This document shows positions 27,283-35,362 of a stretch of 64,000 bases of DNA, piece by piece. The notes below the pieces were generated by a model, which was given only the letters and a program-made list of their open reading frames with translations, did no database searches and was not told the DNA's origin. Location of the stretch: positions 52,770-116,769 of the forward strand of contig JAJECO010000048.1 in the NCBI GenBank assembly GCA_022822005.1, written 5' to 3'. The DNA is from Candidatus Poribacteria bacterium. Lineage in GTDB: Bacteria; Poribacteria; WGA-4E; PCPOR2b. The first letter of the stretch is position 1, and each line of letters starts with the position of its first letter. The position numbers and the translations under genes are program-made.

Positions 27283-28704
27283 GTGAAATTCATTTTAGTT
27301 TTGATAACACTTATATATGTCAGCCTTACTCTATGCTTGTCCGGTTGTGGTGGGGATGACGAAATTCAAGATGAAGTAGCAGCAATAATTCCAGTCAATT
27401 TCTCAAACCTAAAAGAAGCAGGGGAATACGCGGTACGAGTTACAATTACCGGAGCCGATGTGGAAACAATCACAACAGAAAGAAATCTGTCTATCAAACC
27501 GACAAACCAGCCAGTTGAGGAAATTACTCTTAGTGAAGTTCATTTTGGACCGAATCAGGTAGTAACAATCGAAGTGTTAGAGGGCGGAACGGTCCTATAT
27601 CAAGGAGAAGGTGAGGCTGGTTTTCTTCGTAACTCCTCAAACAAATTACCAGAGATTATAGTCAATCCACTTGGACATGAACTGATTGCAATATTTGAAG
27701 TTGCCGCCGAAAATGTGGGCGATCTTTTAGGCGGACAGATAAGCGTTAATGCCAGCCAATCCAGCGACACGCATTATGGGGTTTCTGAGGTACATTGGGA
27801 TTGGGGAGACGGGCAGCAAACAGAATCCGGCAAGGAACCCACGGCATCACACACCTACGAGCGAGTTGGAGAGTATACGATTACCCTAACGATACGCAAT
27901 GGTGCTCCGAGCCCTATCTCAGTGAAAGAAGAAAAAGTGATAAGTGTCACTGCTGAACCAAAGATTGTATCCGAAAACGATGGCACAACAATGCTGCTGA
28001 TTCCCACCGGCACGTTTGGGATGGGGGATCCCTTTGGGGAAGGTTTACCTCACGAGTTACCGGTTCACATGGTTACTGTTAATTCTTTCTATATAGATAC
28101 AACTGAAGTAACTAATGCTGTATACAAACAGTTCCTTGACGCTACGGGACACAAGGCGCCAGATTTTTGGGACGATCCCGCCTTCAATGCACCTGATCAA
28201 CCCGTCGTGGGTGTGGCGTGGCTGGATGCTGCTGCCTACGCCCAATGGGCTGGCAAACGACTTCCAACTGAGGCAGAATGGGAATACGCCGCTCGTGGTG
28301 GGCGTACTGGAGCGCGTTATCCTTGGGGTGATGCAATCACCCACGATGACGCCAACTATAAAGGCAAAGGTGGCAAAGATATATGGGACAATTCTGCTCC
28401 TGTTGGTAACTTTCCCCCAAACGATTACGGCTTGTATGATATGGGGGGAAATGTCTGGGAATGGTGTGCTGATGAATACGATGCTAAGTTTTACTCTGTG
28501 AGTGAGGAAAGCAACCCGATAGCTGGTAAGCTGATTACATTTATGAATGACGATTTCGTAAATGTTGACAATCCTCGCGTAACGCGTGGTGGCTCGTGGA
28601 GCAGCGCAGATAACAAACTGCGAGTCGCGAGTCGCAACCTTTTTGATGCCCCAGCCACGAGCAAAACTACAGGTTTTCGCTGTGCGAAGACACCGGGACC
28701 GTAA
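27283..28704 (+). CDS. Lipoprotein with PKD and SUMF1/FGE-like domains
   Basis: 473 residues. A signal peptide with lipobox LSGC opens the protein. A PKD-like beta-sandwich lies at about 150-225 (VHWDWGDGQQ ... ASHTYERVGEYTITL). Residues about 240-473 are the sulfatase-modifying-factor fold: PTGTFGMGD, YIDTTEVTNAVYKQFL, GKRLPTEAEWEYAARGG, MGGNVWEWCADEY and RVTRGGSWSS ... RNLF. The two Cys of true formylglycine-generating enzymes, expected just after RGGSW, are Ser here, so sulfatase activation is unlikely; binding or another activity is more probable. GTG 27283 follows GGGGAG (27271-27276). Confidence 0.85.
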   Translation: MKFILVLITLIYVSLTLCLSGCGGDDEIQDEVAAIIPVNFSNLKEAGEYAVRVTITGADVETITTERNLSIKPTNQPVEEITLSEVHFGPNQVVTIEVLEGGTVLYQGEGEAGFLRNSSNKLPEIIVNPLGHELIAIFEVAAENVGDLLGGQISVNASQSSDTHYGVSEVHWDWGDGQQTESGKEPTASHTYERVGEYTITLTIRNGAPSPISVKEEKVISVTAEPKIVSENDGTTMLLIPTGTFGMGDPFGEGLPHELPVHMVTVNSFYIDTTEVTNAVYKQFLDATGHKAPDFWDDPAFNAPDQPVVGVAWLDAAAYAQWAGKRLPTEAEWEYAARGGRTGARYPWGDAITHDDANYKGKGGKDIWDNSAPVGNFPPNDYGLYDMGGNVWEWCADEYDAKFYSVSEESNPIAGKLITFMNDDFVNVDNPRVTRGGSWSSADNKLRVASRNLFDAPATSKTTGFRCAKTPGP

Positions 28705-28912
28705 TTTCAGTGCTATCATTGCTACGGCTACCCCCTCGGAGCAGTCGATCCGCTTTTTTTGGGAATTGTGTGGGCCATGCTTGTATGAATCAATTCAATC
28801 ATGATACTGGTTCTCGACCAATCCCTATTCTAAAGGGCAGCGATAACAGTACAGCACACTTGTGGGACAGCCGCCTATATATGAGTGTATTAAACTATGG
28901 GGAGAAAAATCT

Positions 28913-29713
28913 ATGGGCGACCGCTTAAAAGACAAGGTGGCAATTGTAACCGGCGCAGGGTCAGTTGGACCGGGTTGGGGAAACGGCAAGGCGACCGCTG
29001 TACTTTTCGCCCGCGAAGGCGCGAAAGTCTTTGCGGTTGACATCAACCTCGCCGCCGCCGAAGAGACAAAGGAAATCATCGACCAAGAGGGAGGGGATTG
29101 CACTGCTCAGCGCACAGATGTCTCCAATTCTGAAGCAGTTGAGGGAATGGTGGAACGCTGCCTTGAAATCTATGGACGCGTTGACATCCTCCATAATAAC
29201 GTTGGCATCCTTGAAGTTGGCGGTCCTGTTGAGGCAAGCGAAGAGAGTTGGGATCTGGTCAACAACGTCAATCTCAAGAGTATTTTCCTGACCTGCAAAT
29301 ATGTACTTCCCCAGATGGAACAACAGGGCGGCGGTGCTATCGTAAACATATCTTCTATCGCCGGCATCCGATGGCTGGGGGTACCCTATATCTCTTATAG
29401 TACAACCAAAGGGGCAATCAGGCAGTTCACCCAGAGCATTGCCATCCAGTACGCAAAACAGAACATCCGAGCCAATAGTATCCTGCCCGGTTTCATGAAC
29501 ACACCGATGGTCGTTAAGTCGCTTGCCGACACCTATGCGGATGGGGATGTAGAGAAAATGATCGAGGTCCGAAATGCGCTCTGTCCAACGGGAAAGATGG
29601 GCGACGCTTGGGATGTGGCGCATGCTGCCCTGTTTCTCGCCTCGGATGAGGCGAAATACATCACTGGGACGGAACTGGTCGTCGATGGTGGAGCGAGTTG
29701 TAAATGCGTCTGA
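28913..29713 (+). CDS. SDR family oxidoreductase
   Basis: 266-residue short-chain dehydrogenase. Cofactor loop TGAGSVGPGWGNGKA is longer than the classical TGxxxGxG, NNVG follows, and the catalytic set is Ser in ISSIAG with YSTTK (Tyr-x-x-x-Lys). The C-terminus TGTELVVDGGASC is typical of SDR families acting on sugars, acyl or small carbonyl compounds. ATG 28913 has GGGGAG upstream; a longer frame from 28862 adds 17 residues without homology. The Gfo/Idh/MocA gene follows after 13 bases, so both probably act in one catabolic operon. Confidence 0.88.
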   Translation: MGDRLKDKVAIVTGAGSVGPGWGNGKATAVLFAREGAKVFAVDINLAAAEETKEIIDQEGGDCTAQRTDVSNSEAVEGMVERCLEIYGRVDILHNNVGILEVGGPVEASEESWDLVNNVNLKSIFLTCKYVLPQMEQQGGGAIVNISSIAGIRWLGVPYISYSTTKGAIRQFTQSIAIQYAKQNIRANSILPGFMNTPMVVKSLADTYADGDVEKMIEVRNALCPTGKMGDAWDVAHAALFLASDEAKYITGTELVVDGGASCKCV

Positions 29714-29726
29714 GAAGGAAGGCGAT

Positions 29727-30830
29727 ATGTCAAAGTACCGTGCCGGGATTATCGGCTTGGGTTGGATGGGAATGCTCTCCGACCTTGCCGGGCGGATATG
29801 GGATCCATACCATGTCGATGATGCAGATCGCCCCACGCCTGAACTCGATATACACCGCAAATTTCACCTGCACGAGTATTACAGAAACGGGAATGTACCT
29901 CATAGCTGGGCAGAAGTAATGTGGGATCGACCGGAGATTGACTTAGTCGCTGGCGCAGAGCGAGATAAGAATCGGTTGAAAGCATTTGGCAAACGCTACG
30001 GCAAGGTGGCACTTTATGCCGATGCTGCTGAGATGCTGCACACGGAAGCGCTTGACATTGTCGCCATTGCCACGAACACGAAAGGTCGCGCTGACTTGAC
30101 CTGTTTAGCAGTTGATTGCGGCGTGAAGGGCATCGCAACGGAAAAACCGATGGCGCATACGTTAGAGGAAGCCGACCGGATGGTCGAGGCATGTGCCAAT
30201 GCTGGTGTGCCGCTCTGCTGCGGTGCTATCCCAGTGAACCATCCCTCCTATGCTAAGGCAAAGGAACTCGTCAACGGTGGCACGATTGGCGAGCTGCTCT
30301 CCATTGAGACAGAAACACCAACGTCACAGAAGCAATATTGGTCATATTTTGTTGACAGCCCACCCGCATGGGTTATCGGCGTCGGTGACGAACCGCAACG
30401 TGAATCGGGTAGTAACGAGTTTACTGGACAAGGAATGGTGGCTACTGCGGACGGCAAATCAATCCATTTCAGAAAGGGCGCGGGCGTAATTCGTCTGACC
30501 GGTACTGACGGCGAGATCCAATTTCATTCAGGGCATCCGAGCGGTTGGCGGTTATGGCAGGACATTGATACCCCCGAAGGAAGAAAGCGTGTAGAGATGC
30601 CGTGGCCCTCACCCCAATTTGTCGGTGGTTATAACGCCGTCTACGGTTTAGCCGATGCCATAGACTGTCTCGAAGGTAGACTTGATGAACCAAAGAATTC
30701 GGGCAGGCGGGTCGCGGTGGCACTGGAGGTTGAGCTCGGACTCAAGGAGTCCTCCGCACAAGGTGGCAGGCGCGTTGACCTACCGCTCGAAGACCGCTCG
30801 TTGGGGCTTCATTACGATTGGTTCAGATAA
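29727..30830 (+). CDS. Gfo/Idh/MocA family oxidoreductase
   Basis: 367-residue NAD(P)-dependent oxidoreductase acting on sugars, inositols or related polyols. The N-terminal Rossmann fold begins YRAGIIGLGWMG, and the family signature EKPMA follows near residue 138. The C-terminal alpha/beta domain ends SLGLHYDWFR. The gene seems intact, with Shine-Dalgarno AAGGAAGG before the ATG. Its 3' end abuts a truncated DUF1501 gene in another frame, so a deletion has joined two unrelated genes here. Preceded closely by the SDR. Confidence 0.88.
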   Translation: MSKYRAGIIGLGWMGMLSDLAGRIWDPYHVDDADRPTPELDIHRKFHLHEYYRNGNVPHSWAEVMWDRPEIDLVAGAERDKNRLKAFGKRYGKVALYADAAEMLHTEALDIVAIATNTKGRADLTCLAVDCGVKGIATEKPMAHTLEEADRMVEACANAGVPLCCGAIPVNHPSYAKAKELVNGGTIGELLSIETETPTSQKQYWSYFVDSPPAWVIGVGDEPQRESGSNEFTGQGMVATADGKSIHFRKGAGVIRLTGTDGEIQFHSGHPSGWRLWQDIDTPEGRKRVEMPWPSPQFVGGYNAVYGLADAIDCLEGRLDEPKNSGRRVAVALEVELGLKESSAQGGRRVDLPLEDRSLGLHYDWFR

Positions 30831-31227
30831 CTTCGAGCGACACAAAAACCTACTCGAAACAGTTGACCCTGCTTTTTCGATGCTTTTGAAAGATCTTGCC
30901 GGTCGGGACCTGTTGGAGGAAACTATCGTCCTGTGGCTCGGTGAGTTTGGACGGACTCCCAAAATTAATGATAACGATGGACGCGACCATTTTCCCAACG
31001 GATGGTCGGTTGTCCTCGCGGGAGGTGGGATTCGCGGTGGACAGGTGATTGGTGCCACCAGTGAAGATGGAATGGAGGTTGTGGATCGACCCGTTTCGGT
31101 TCCGGATCTCTTTGCGTCGCTCTGTTATTCTCTTGGGATTGATTCGGAGGATCAAAATTATTCCAGAGGTGGGCGGCCGATTCGGGTAGTGAACGACGGG
31201 AGTGTTATTAAGGAGTTGTTTGCTTAG
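30822..31227 (+). pseudogene. 5'-truncated DUF1501 gene remnant
   Basis: The frame ending at 31227 carries about 135 residues that match the C-terminus of DUF1501 (sulfatase-like secreted proteins common in Planctomycetes and Poribacteria): SDNFERHKNLLE, AFSMLLKDLAGRDLLEET, LGEFGRTPKIN, GRDHFP and AGGGIRGGQVIG. Full members have over 400 residues; the first 300 are missing. The junction lies near 30822, where the Gfo/Idh/MocA gene still has its stop (30828-30830) in another frame. Upstream in-frame codons to 30682 are the shadow of that gene. Probably untranslated. Confidence 0.75.
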
Positions 31228-31250
31228 TTTGCTTTTATCGAAAAATAAAT

Positions 31251-31282
31251 AAGTGCCCCGGCGATTGTTGCCGGAGCACTTC
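31251..31282. terminator. Hairpin between converging genes
   Basis: AAGTGCCCCGGC pairs with GCCGGAGCACTT with a single mismatch, between the DUF1501 remnant and the small minus-strand gene. No strong T-run. Confidence 0.5.
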
Positions 31283-31314
31283 TTAGATTCACAGCATTAC
31301 GCATTACCCGTCAA

Positions 31315-31514
31315 TTACTTGCTTTTACCTTTACCTTCTTTCTTATCCCAATCATTGGGTCTCTCATCATGCCTTCGCGCTCTCCAATAGGCATTGTTGT
31401 TGGGGTTTAACTGATCTGCCCGATTGTTACGATCGACTCGGGTGGATTTATTCCTTTTTTTCCACCGCTTTGGGTAGTGCTCTTACCGCCACCACCGTGC
31501 TTCCTACGTGTCAT
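31315..31514 (-). CDS. Small NPNN-motif basic protein, needs -1 frameshift
   Basis: ATG at 31514-31512 sits behind a full-length Shine-Dalgarno (AAGGAGGTGAT). The frame runs 20 codons (Gly-rich, MTRRKHGGGG...) to a run of seven A (T7 at 31455-31461 on the plus strand). A -1 shift there opens 46 more codons with NRADQLNPNNNAYWRARR and a Lys tail ending GKSK at 31315. Small proteins with an NRxxQxNPNNxAYWxSR segment are, from memory, widespread. Without the shift the frame stops at 31407. Either a programmed slip at A-AAA-AAA or a one-base deletion/sequencing error explains it. The last 17 bases and beyond match the end of the gene at 33123. Confidence 0.6.
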
Positions 31515-32918
31515 ATTAATCACCTCCTTCTTTTTACACAAATCCGGAAGTTGAATCAAACTATCATTATCTCGGGCGCACTTTGAGCCCTGATTTATAT
31601 CTTCCGCAACCTTTTTTAAATATTCGACTTCGCGTTCTACCATCCATTTACTTTTTAGGAAAATGTTGTTGTCCTCGGTATCGAATGTATACTCCCACTC
31701 ATCGCGTTTGTGATAAAGGGTTGTGCCTTTAAGCACGTTGAGAGGAAAGACATAGAGTCCATTTGGCTGTGCCTCCCTAGCTTTGTCATAATTCGACCGA
31801 AAGTCATCAAACGACTGAAACGGCAATCCAAAAATAAGATGCAGATCAAATGGAACATCGAATCGATGTAGCGATTCAATTGCCTTATTGATTTTCGGAT
31901 AATTGTTTCTTCGTTCTATGGTCCTAGACTCCTCTTCTCGAAAAGTTTGCACACCAAATTCAAGCCAAACGTCATGATCTCTACAAAATTCCAAAAATTG
32001 CTTACCATCCTTACGGCAGAGCAACTCAAGTCGGCATTGAAAGTAGAATCGAGACTGCAACCCTAAGACATTTATCTTCCTACAAACTTCTAAGTAGTGA
32101 CTGGGGCTAAGGTTGAATATCGGATCAAGTACGTTGATCTCTCGAACTCCCTTCTTTTTGAAATACTCAAGTTCTCGAAAGAGTCGTCCGTGATTAATTT
32201 CTACCATCTTATGTCCTGCCAAATGATACTGACAGAAAGAGCATCGGTATGGGCACCTCCGCAACGTTTCCCAACGAACAAATTCTTGGTTTTGTCCAAC
32301 TGGAAGGATATGATTTAAGTAAGGAGACTCTAACTGGTCCAAATCATCAACGGTAAAAATGCGGTTACACTCGCCATTTCTGATAGTTTCCGGGGTGTAA
32401 ATCGCGTGCCTATCCAAAAAAGCCTCATTAGGTGTTTCATAACGAGATAGCGTGTTAATCAATTCGGTGAAAGGCACCTCTCCTTCTCCCCTGATAAAAT
32501 AATCCACTCCGGGATATTCTCTCACCAAATTATGATCGCCGTAAGTGACTTGGGGCCCGCCCATAATAATTGTTACCTCCGGGTGGTGGACCTTAGTCCA
32601 ACGAATGACATCTGGAGTGTATTTTTCATTCCAAATGTAAGCTCCAAGCGCGAGAAATCTTGGCTGAGTCTCGTCTATGACCCTCAGGACATCGTGAACA
32701 TCAAAGTCTGGCGTATTCAAATTAAAGGTTTGAAATTCGGCCTTTACGGTTTGATTTTTCCTGAAATAAGCTTCTATTGAGGCCATACCAAGTGGTATTC
32801 TCAGGTCTTTAGGCCGTGACCACTCCAAAGAGATAAACAATAGATCAGACTGATTGGGAGAATAAATCGAAGATCGGGAGGAATGTGCTGTCGTAGCACA
32901 TTTGGTAGTTATTGACAT
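31407..32918 (-). CDS. B12-binding domain radical SAM protein
   Basis: 503 residues. The N-terminal 150 residues form a cobalamin-binding-type Rossmann domain (SLEWSRPKDLRIPLGMASIEAYF, IMGGPQV, VDYFIRGEGE) without the DxHxxG histidine. The radical SAM core carries CPYRCSFC (Cys-x3-Cys-x2-Cys) for the [4Fe-4S] cluster, then the EFGVQT and HLIFGLPFQS strands. The substrate is unknown. The reading frame has no stop of its own before the small downstream gene: its last 36 codons are the start of that gene, whose Shine-Dalgarno is in-frame coding. ATG 32918 has AAAGGG upstream; 32942 is a possible earlier start. Confidence 0.85.
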   Translation of the reverse strand: MSITTKCATTAHSSRSSIYSPNQSDLLFISLEWSRPKDLRIPLGMASIEAYFRKNQTVKAEFQTFNLNTPDFDVHDVLRVIDETQPRFLALGAYIWNEKYTPDVIRWTKVHHPEVTIIMGGPQVTYGDHNLVREYPGVDYFIRGEGEVPFTELINTLSRYETPNEAFLDRHAIYTPETIRNGECNRIFTVDDLDQLESPYLNHILPVGQNQEFVRWETLRRCPYRCSFCQYHLAGHKMVEINHGRLFRELEYFKKKGVREINVLDPIFNLSPSHYLEVCRKINVLGLQSRFYFQCRLELLCRKDGKQFLEFCRDHDVWLEFGVQTFREEESRTIERRNNYPKINKAIESLHRFDVPFDLHLIFGLPFQSFDDFRSNYDKAREAQPNGLYVFPLNVLKGTTLYHKRDEWEYTFDTEDNNIFLKSKWMVEREVEYLKKVAEDINQGSKCARDNDSLIQLPDLCKKKEVINMTRRKHGGGGKSTTQSGGKKGINPPESIVTIGQIS

Positions 32919-33122
32919 TTCTAGCCCTTTCTTAATTGACATTAAAGGGACAATGTTCCTGTCCCAGTTGACAGACCGGGCGCGTCATAGCGCAATTTCA
33001 AAACGAATCAAGCGTGAGGCACTTACGTCCTCAAAATATTCAGCATCAACTAGATAAAACGAGAGATTGATGGATAGGTTGACCCTATGAACAAATATTA
33101 CAGATCAACCCCCACCAGTCAA

Positions 33123-33272
33123 TTACTTGCTTTTGCCTTTTGGAGGGGCATTGCCGCGACGACGCCCAGAGGGACGGCCTGTTTTAGAGGGCGCGTTTTC
33201 GACTTTGCCGCCTTTACCACCACTGCGGCTCCTACCTTTACTGTCGCTACGGTTTCCGGTTGATTTAGCCAT
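33123..33272 (-). CDS. Small Gly/Arg-rich basic protein, 49 aa
   Basis: ATG at 33272-33270 behind AAAGGAGG; TAA at 33123-33125. The 49 residues are rich in Gly, Ser, Arg and Lys, with the segment NAPSKTGRPSGRRRGNAPP and a GKSK C-terminus. From memory, small proteins with a PSxTGxPSGxGRxNxPP segment occur in many bacteria; I know of no function. Its 3' end shares a 17-base identity (GTCAATTACTTGCTTTT on the plus strand, 33118-33134) with the end of the NPNN gene (31310-31326). Placed between the radical SAM gene and the 592-residue gene on one strand. It is shorter than typical ORF cut-offs. Confidence 0.7.
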   Translation of the reverse strand: MAKSTGNRSDSKGRSRSGGKGGKVENAPSKTGRPSGRRRGNAPPKGKSK

Positions 33273-33386
33273 TTTTTACCTCCTTTCTTATAGGTATCCA
33301 TCACCCCACAGGGACATATAAGTTCCCAATTGCGGCAATCATGAATCAATTGTTAAATGACGCAAGGTTTTTGCCGTTTGGCAAGA

Positions 33387-35165
33387 TTATCTCGCCCGTC
33401 CCCAATTGCGGCGATCATCTTTCTCTCGCGTTCGGTGCAATTCTCTTCGAAGGGTTCGCATCGCACCTGCTTGATCAATCTCTATGTCGTCGTCGAGCGT
33501 CAGCAGATGCGCTTGACGAAGCCACCAAAAGGCTTCAAATAACGGTCGACGCGGTGATGCACCTTCGTCTAGATTGGGCTTTTTGCGATCTAGGTGCCGA
33601 ATCCGTTTGTGCGCTCTCCTAGCCAAGTCACGGACCATCTCATCGGGATCATTTTGTGAGAGCCAGAAGAGTGTCCGATGTGCCCGTCCACCGGGGTTAA
33701 CGCGCAACGCTGTCAACGCTTGAACGTGGCCTTGTCGCCACACCGGGCGGGGTTCTACAAAATCTTTATCGCTGAATTGTTTGTTCCCACTAGATGCTTT
33801 CTGTTTTCCTCTTGTTTTAAGGCGTTCGAGACAAAATTTAGCAAACTCTTCCCGCAAACCTTGTAGATATGGGTCCCCATCTAGCTCCACTTGAAGGTTC
33901 TGCGGATACATTGTCATGGCAACCCACAGAGCTACGCGGGAGTACGGATAAGGTAGCTTCTCTTCCCTTCCAAGTTCAGGCCAGGCACGCAGATCCGATG
34001 TAACGGCTTGCACGGTCATCCCAGTGAAAGCAAGCAATAAGGGCTTTAGACATTTCCACGGGGGAGCAAAGTTTAGCAAAATATAAAAAGCCTCTTGGTA
34101 AAAATCAGAAACCGCTCCTGCCGAATCCTTCTCCTCAAAGACTTCAGGTGTATCCCTTAATACAGATCGCAAGATTCCGATGTGCCTAGCAGCACTTTCA
34201 ACAAGCCGATTGCTCAGTTCCGGAGAGAGTTCACCTTCCAATCCGCCCATACTCCAACCGTGAATTACATTGGCTAAGTGCCACCACGCTTTGAGCGAGG
34301 ACGACCGTTCCTGACTCAAATCAGGCTCTTTCGCGGTAAGAAGCTCCAAAAACGGAATTAGCTCATGTGCAACAACCCGCCATCCGTCATTTAACGGATC
34401 CAAACCTAACGATCTAGGAATAACACTCATGGCGTGGTAGATGGCGTTCCGTAGTCCAAAGATTTTGTCTCCTAAAACGTCTCCTGAAAAATCCGAGAAA
34501 GGTTGTAGTAACGCACCCAGCCGGATTGTGTCGCAACGTTCTACATTTGCCTCAAATCGCCGGATTAACCAGAATTCCAGTTGTTCAAGATCTGTAAAAT
34601 CGTTGTAGCGCAATCCGCGGCGTTGAATGGGATTTAATAGGTCCAGATCAACTATTTTCAAAGGCTCTGGAAAGAGGAATAGTAGCAAATCGTCAACGTG
34701 GAAAATCGCACTTTTTGAAATCTCAACCAGTTTGTCTCGATCCAAACTTTGGGCACAGAATTTTGCATATCTTTGGAATTCGCCAATCCACTCAGGTTGG
34801 TTTGAAGGGTTACTTGATTTATCACACTTATCGTTGGGTAGAAACCATTTGTTAGATCCAGGCCCAAAGTCAAGCATTAGGCTAAAAAGAAGCACCAAAG
34901 CGGTTTGGTGGTCTTTCGCAATTTGAACCTTTTCCTTTATCATTCTCAGAGCTATTTCTAAACCGTCCTCAAAATGCTCCCTGAATACATGGGGCCCACT
35001 GCTATCGCCAAAAGTGTCCGGGCGTTTAAAAAACTCGACCAACCATTCTTGGTCATCATTTGAGAAACCAGCGTTTTGCAAATCCTGCTTTATAGATTCT
35101 TTTTCGGCAGAAGCATCATCTAAATCTGAAATAAGAGAGGAAGTCCTCTTTTCGGCTTTGCTCAT
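33387..35165 (-). CDS. Unrecognised 592-residue protein
   Basis: No family recognised. The N-terminus is highly charged (MSKAEKRTSS ... DLDDASAEKESIKQDL). The body appears helical, with several Trp-rich motifs (WFLPND, AWWHLANVIHGWSMGG, FAPPWK). The C-terminal 130 residues read like HEAT-type helical repeats (RQGHVQALTALRVNPGG, FWLSQNDPDEMVRDLARRAHKRI, EAFWWLRQAHLL) and end in a basic tail. No signal peptide, membrane segment or obvious catalytic motif. AAAGGAGG supports the ATG at 35165 over 35192. It is the first gene of the group with the two small proteins and the radical SAM enzyme. Confidence 0.65.
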   Translation of the reverse strand: MSKAEKRTSSLISDLDDASAEKESIKQDLQNAGFSNDDQEWLVEFFKRPDTFGDSSGPHVFREHFEDGLEIALRMIKEKVQIAKDHQTALVLLFSLMLDFGPGSNKWFLPNDKCDKSSNPSNQPEWIGEFQRYAKFCAQSLDRDKLVEISKSAIFHVDDLLLFLFPEPLKIVDLDLLNPIQRRGLRYNDFTDLEQLEFWLIRRFEANVERCDTIRLGALLQPFSDFSGDVLGDKIFGLRNAIYHAMSVIPRSLGLDPLNDGWRVVAHELIPFLELLTAKEPDLSQERSSSLKAWWHLANVIHGWSMGGLEGELSPELSNRLVESAARHIGILRSVLRDTPEVFEEKDSAGAVSDFYQEAFYILLNFAPPWKCLKPLLLAFTGMTVQAVTSDLRAWPELGREEKLPYPYSRVALWVAMTMYPQNLQVELDGDPYLQGLREEFAKFCLERLKTRGKQKASSGNKQFSDKDFVEPRPVWRQGHVQALTALRVNPGGRAHRTLFWLSQNDPDEMVRDLARRAHKRIRHLDRKKPNLDEGASPRRPLFEAFWWLRQAHLLTLDDDIEIDQAGAMRTLRRELHRTREKDDRRNWGRAR

Positions 35166-35362
35166 GAAAGTGCCTCCTTTTTGGGGCAACAAAGCTATAT
35201 CCTGTGGACAATCTGATAAAATTCAGATTGCGAACCCGTTGAATTCCCGATGGAAGAACACCGGGACCGGAAGCGATGGAAAATCCATCAAAGCGACGAG
35301 GTTCATTTTTATTATACTCAAGACATGAATCAGATGTCAACTAATTTTCCATTTTTTTACCT

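Noticed and set aside
28057..28719. 220-codon minus-strand frame
   Set aside because: Antisense to the SUMF1-like domain; not protein-like.
28961..29860. 299-codon minus-strand frame
   Set aside because: Lies antisense to the SDR gene and the start of the Gfo/Idh/MocA gene; composition is low-complexity Arg/Ser-like shadow and no Shine-Dalgarno is seen.
33119..33349. 76-codon minus-strand frame overlapping the 49-residue gene
   Set aside because: It is in another frame than the one that follows AAAGGAGG, and it has an Ala/Val/Lys shadow composition.
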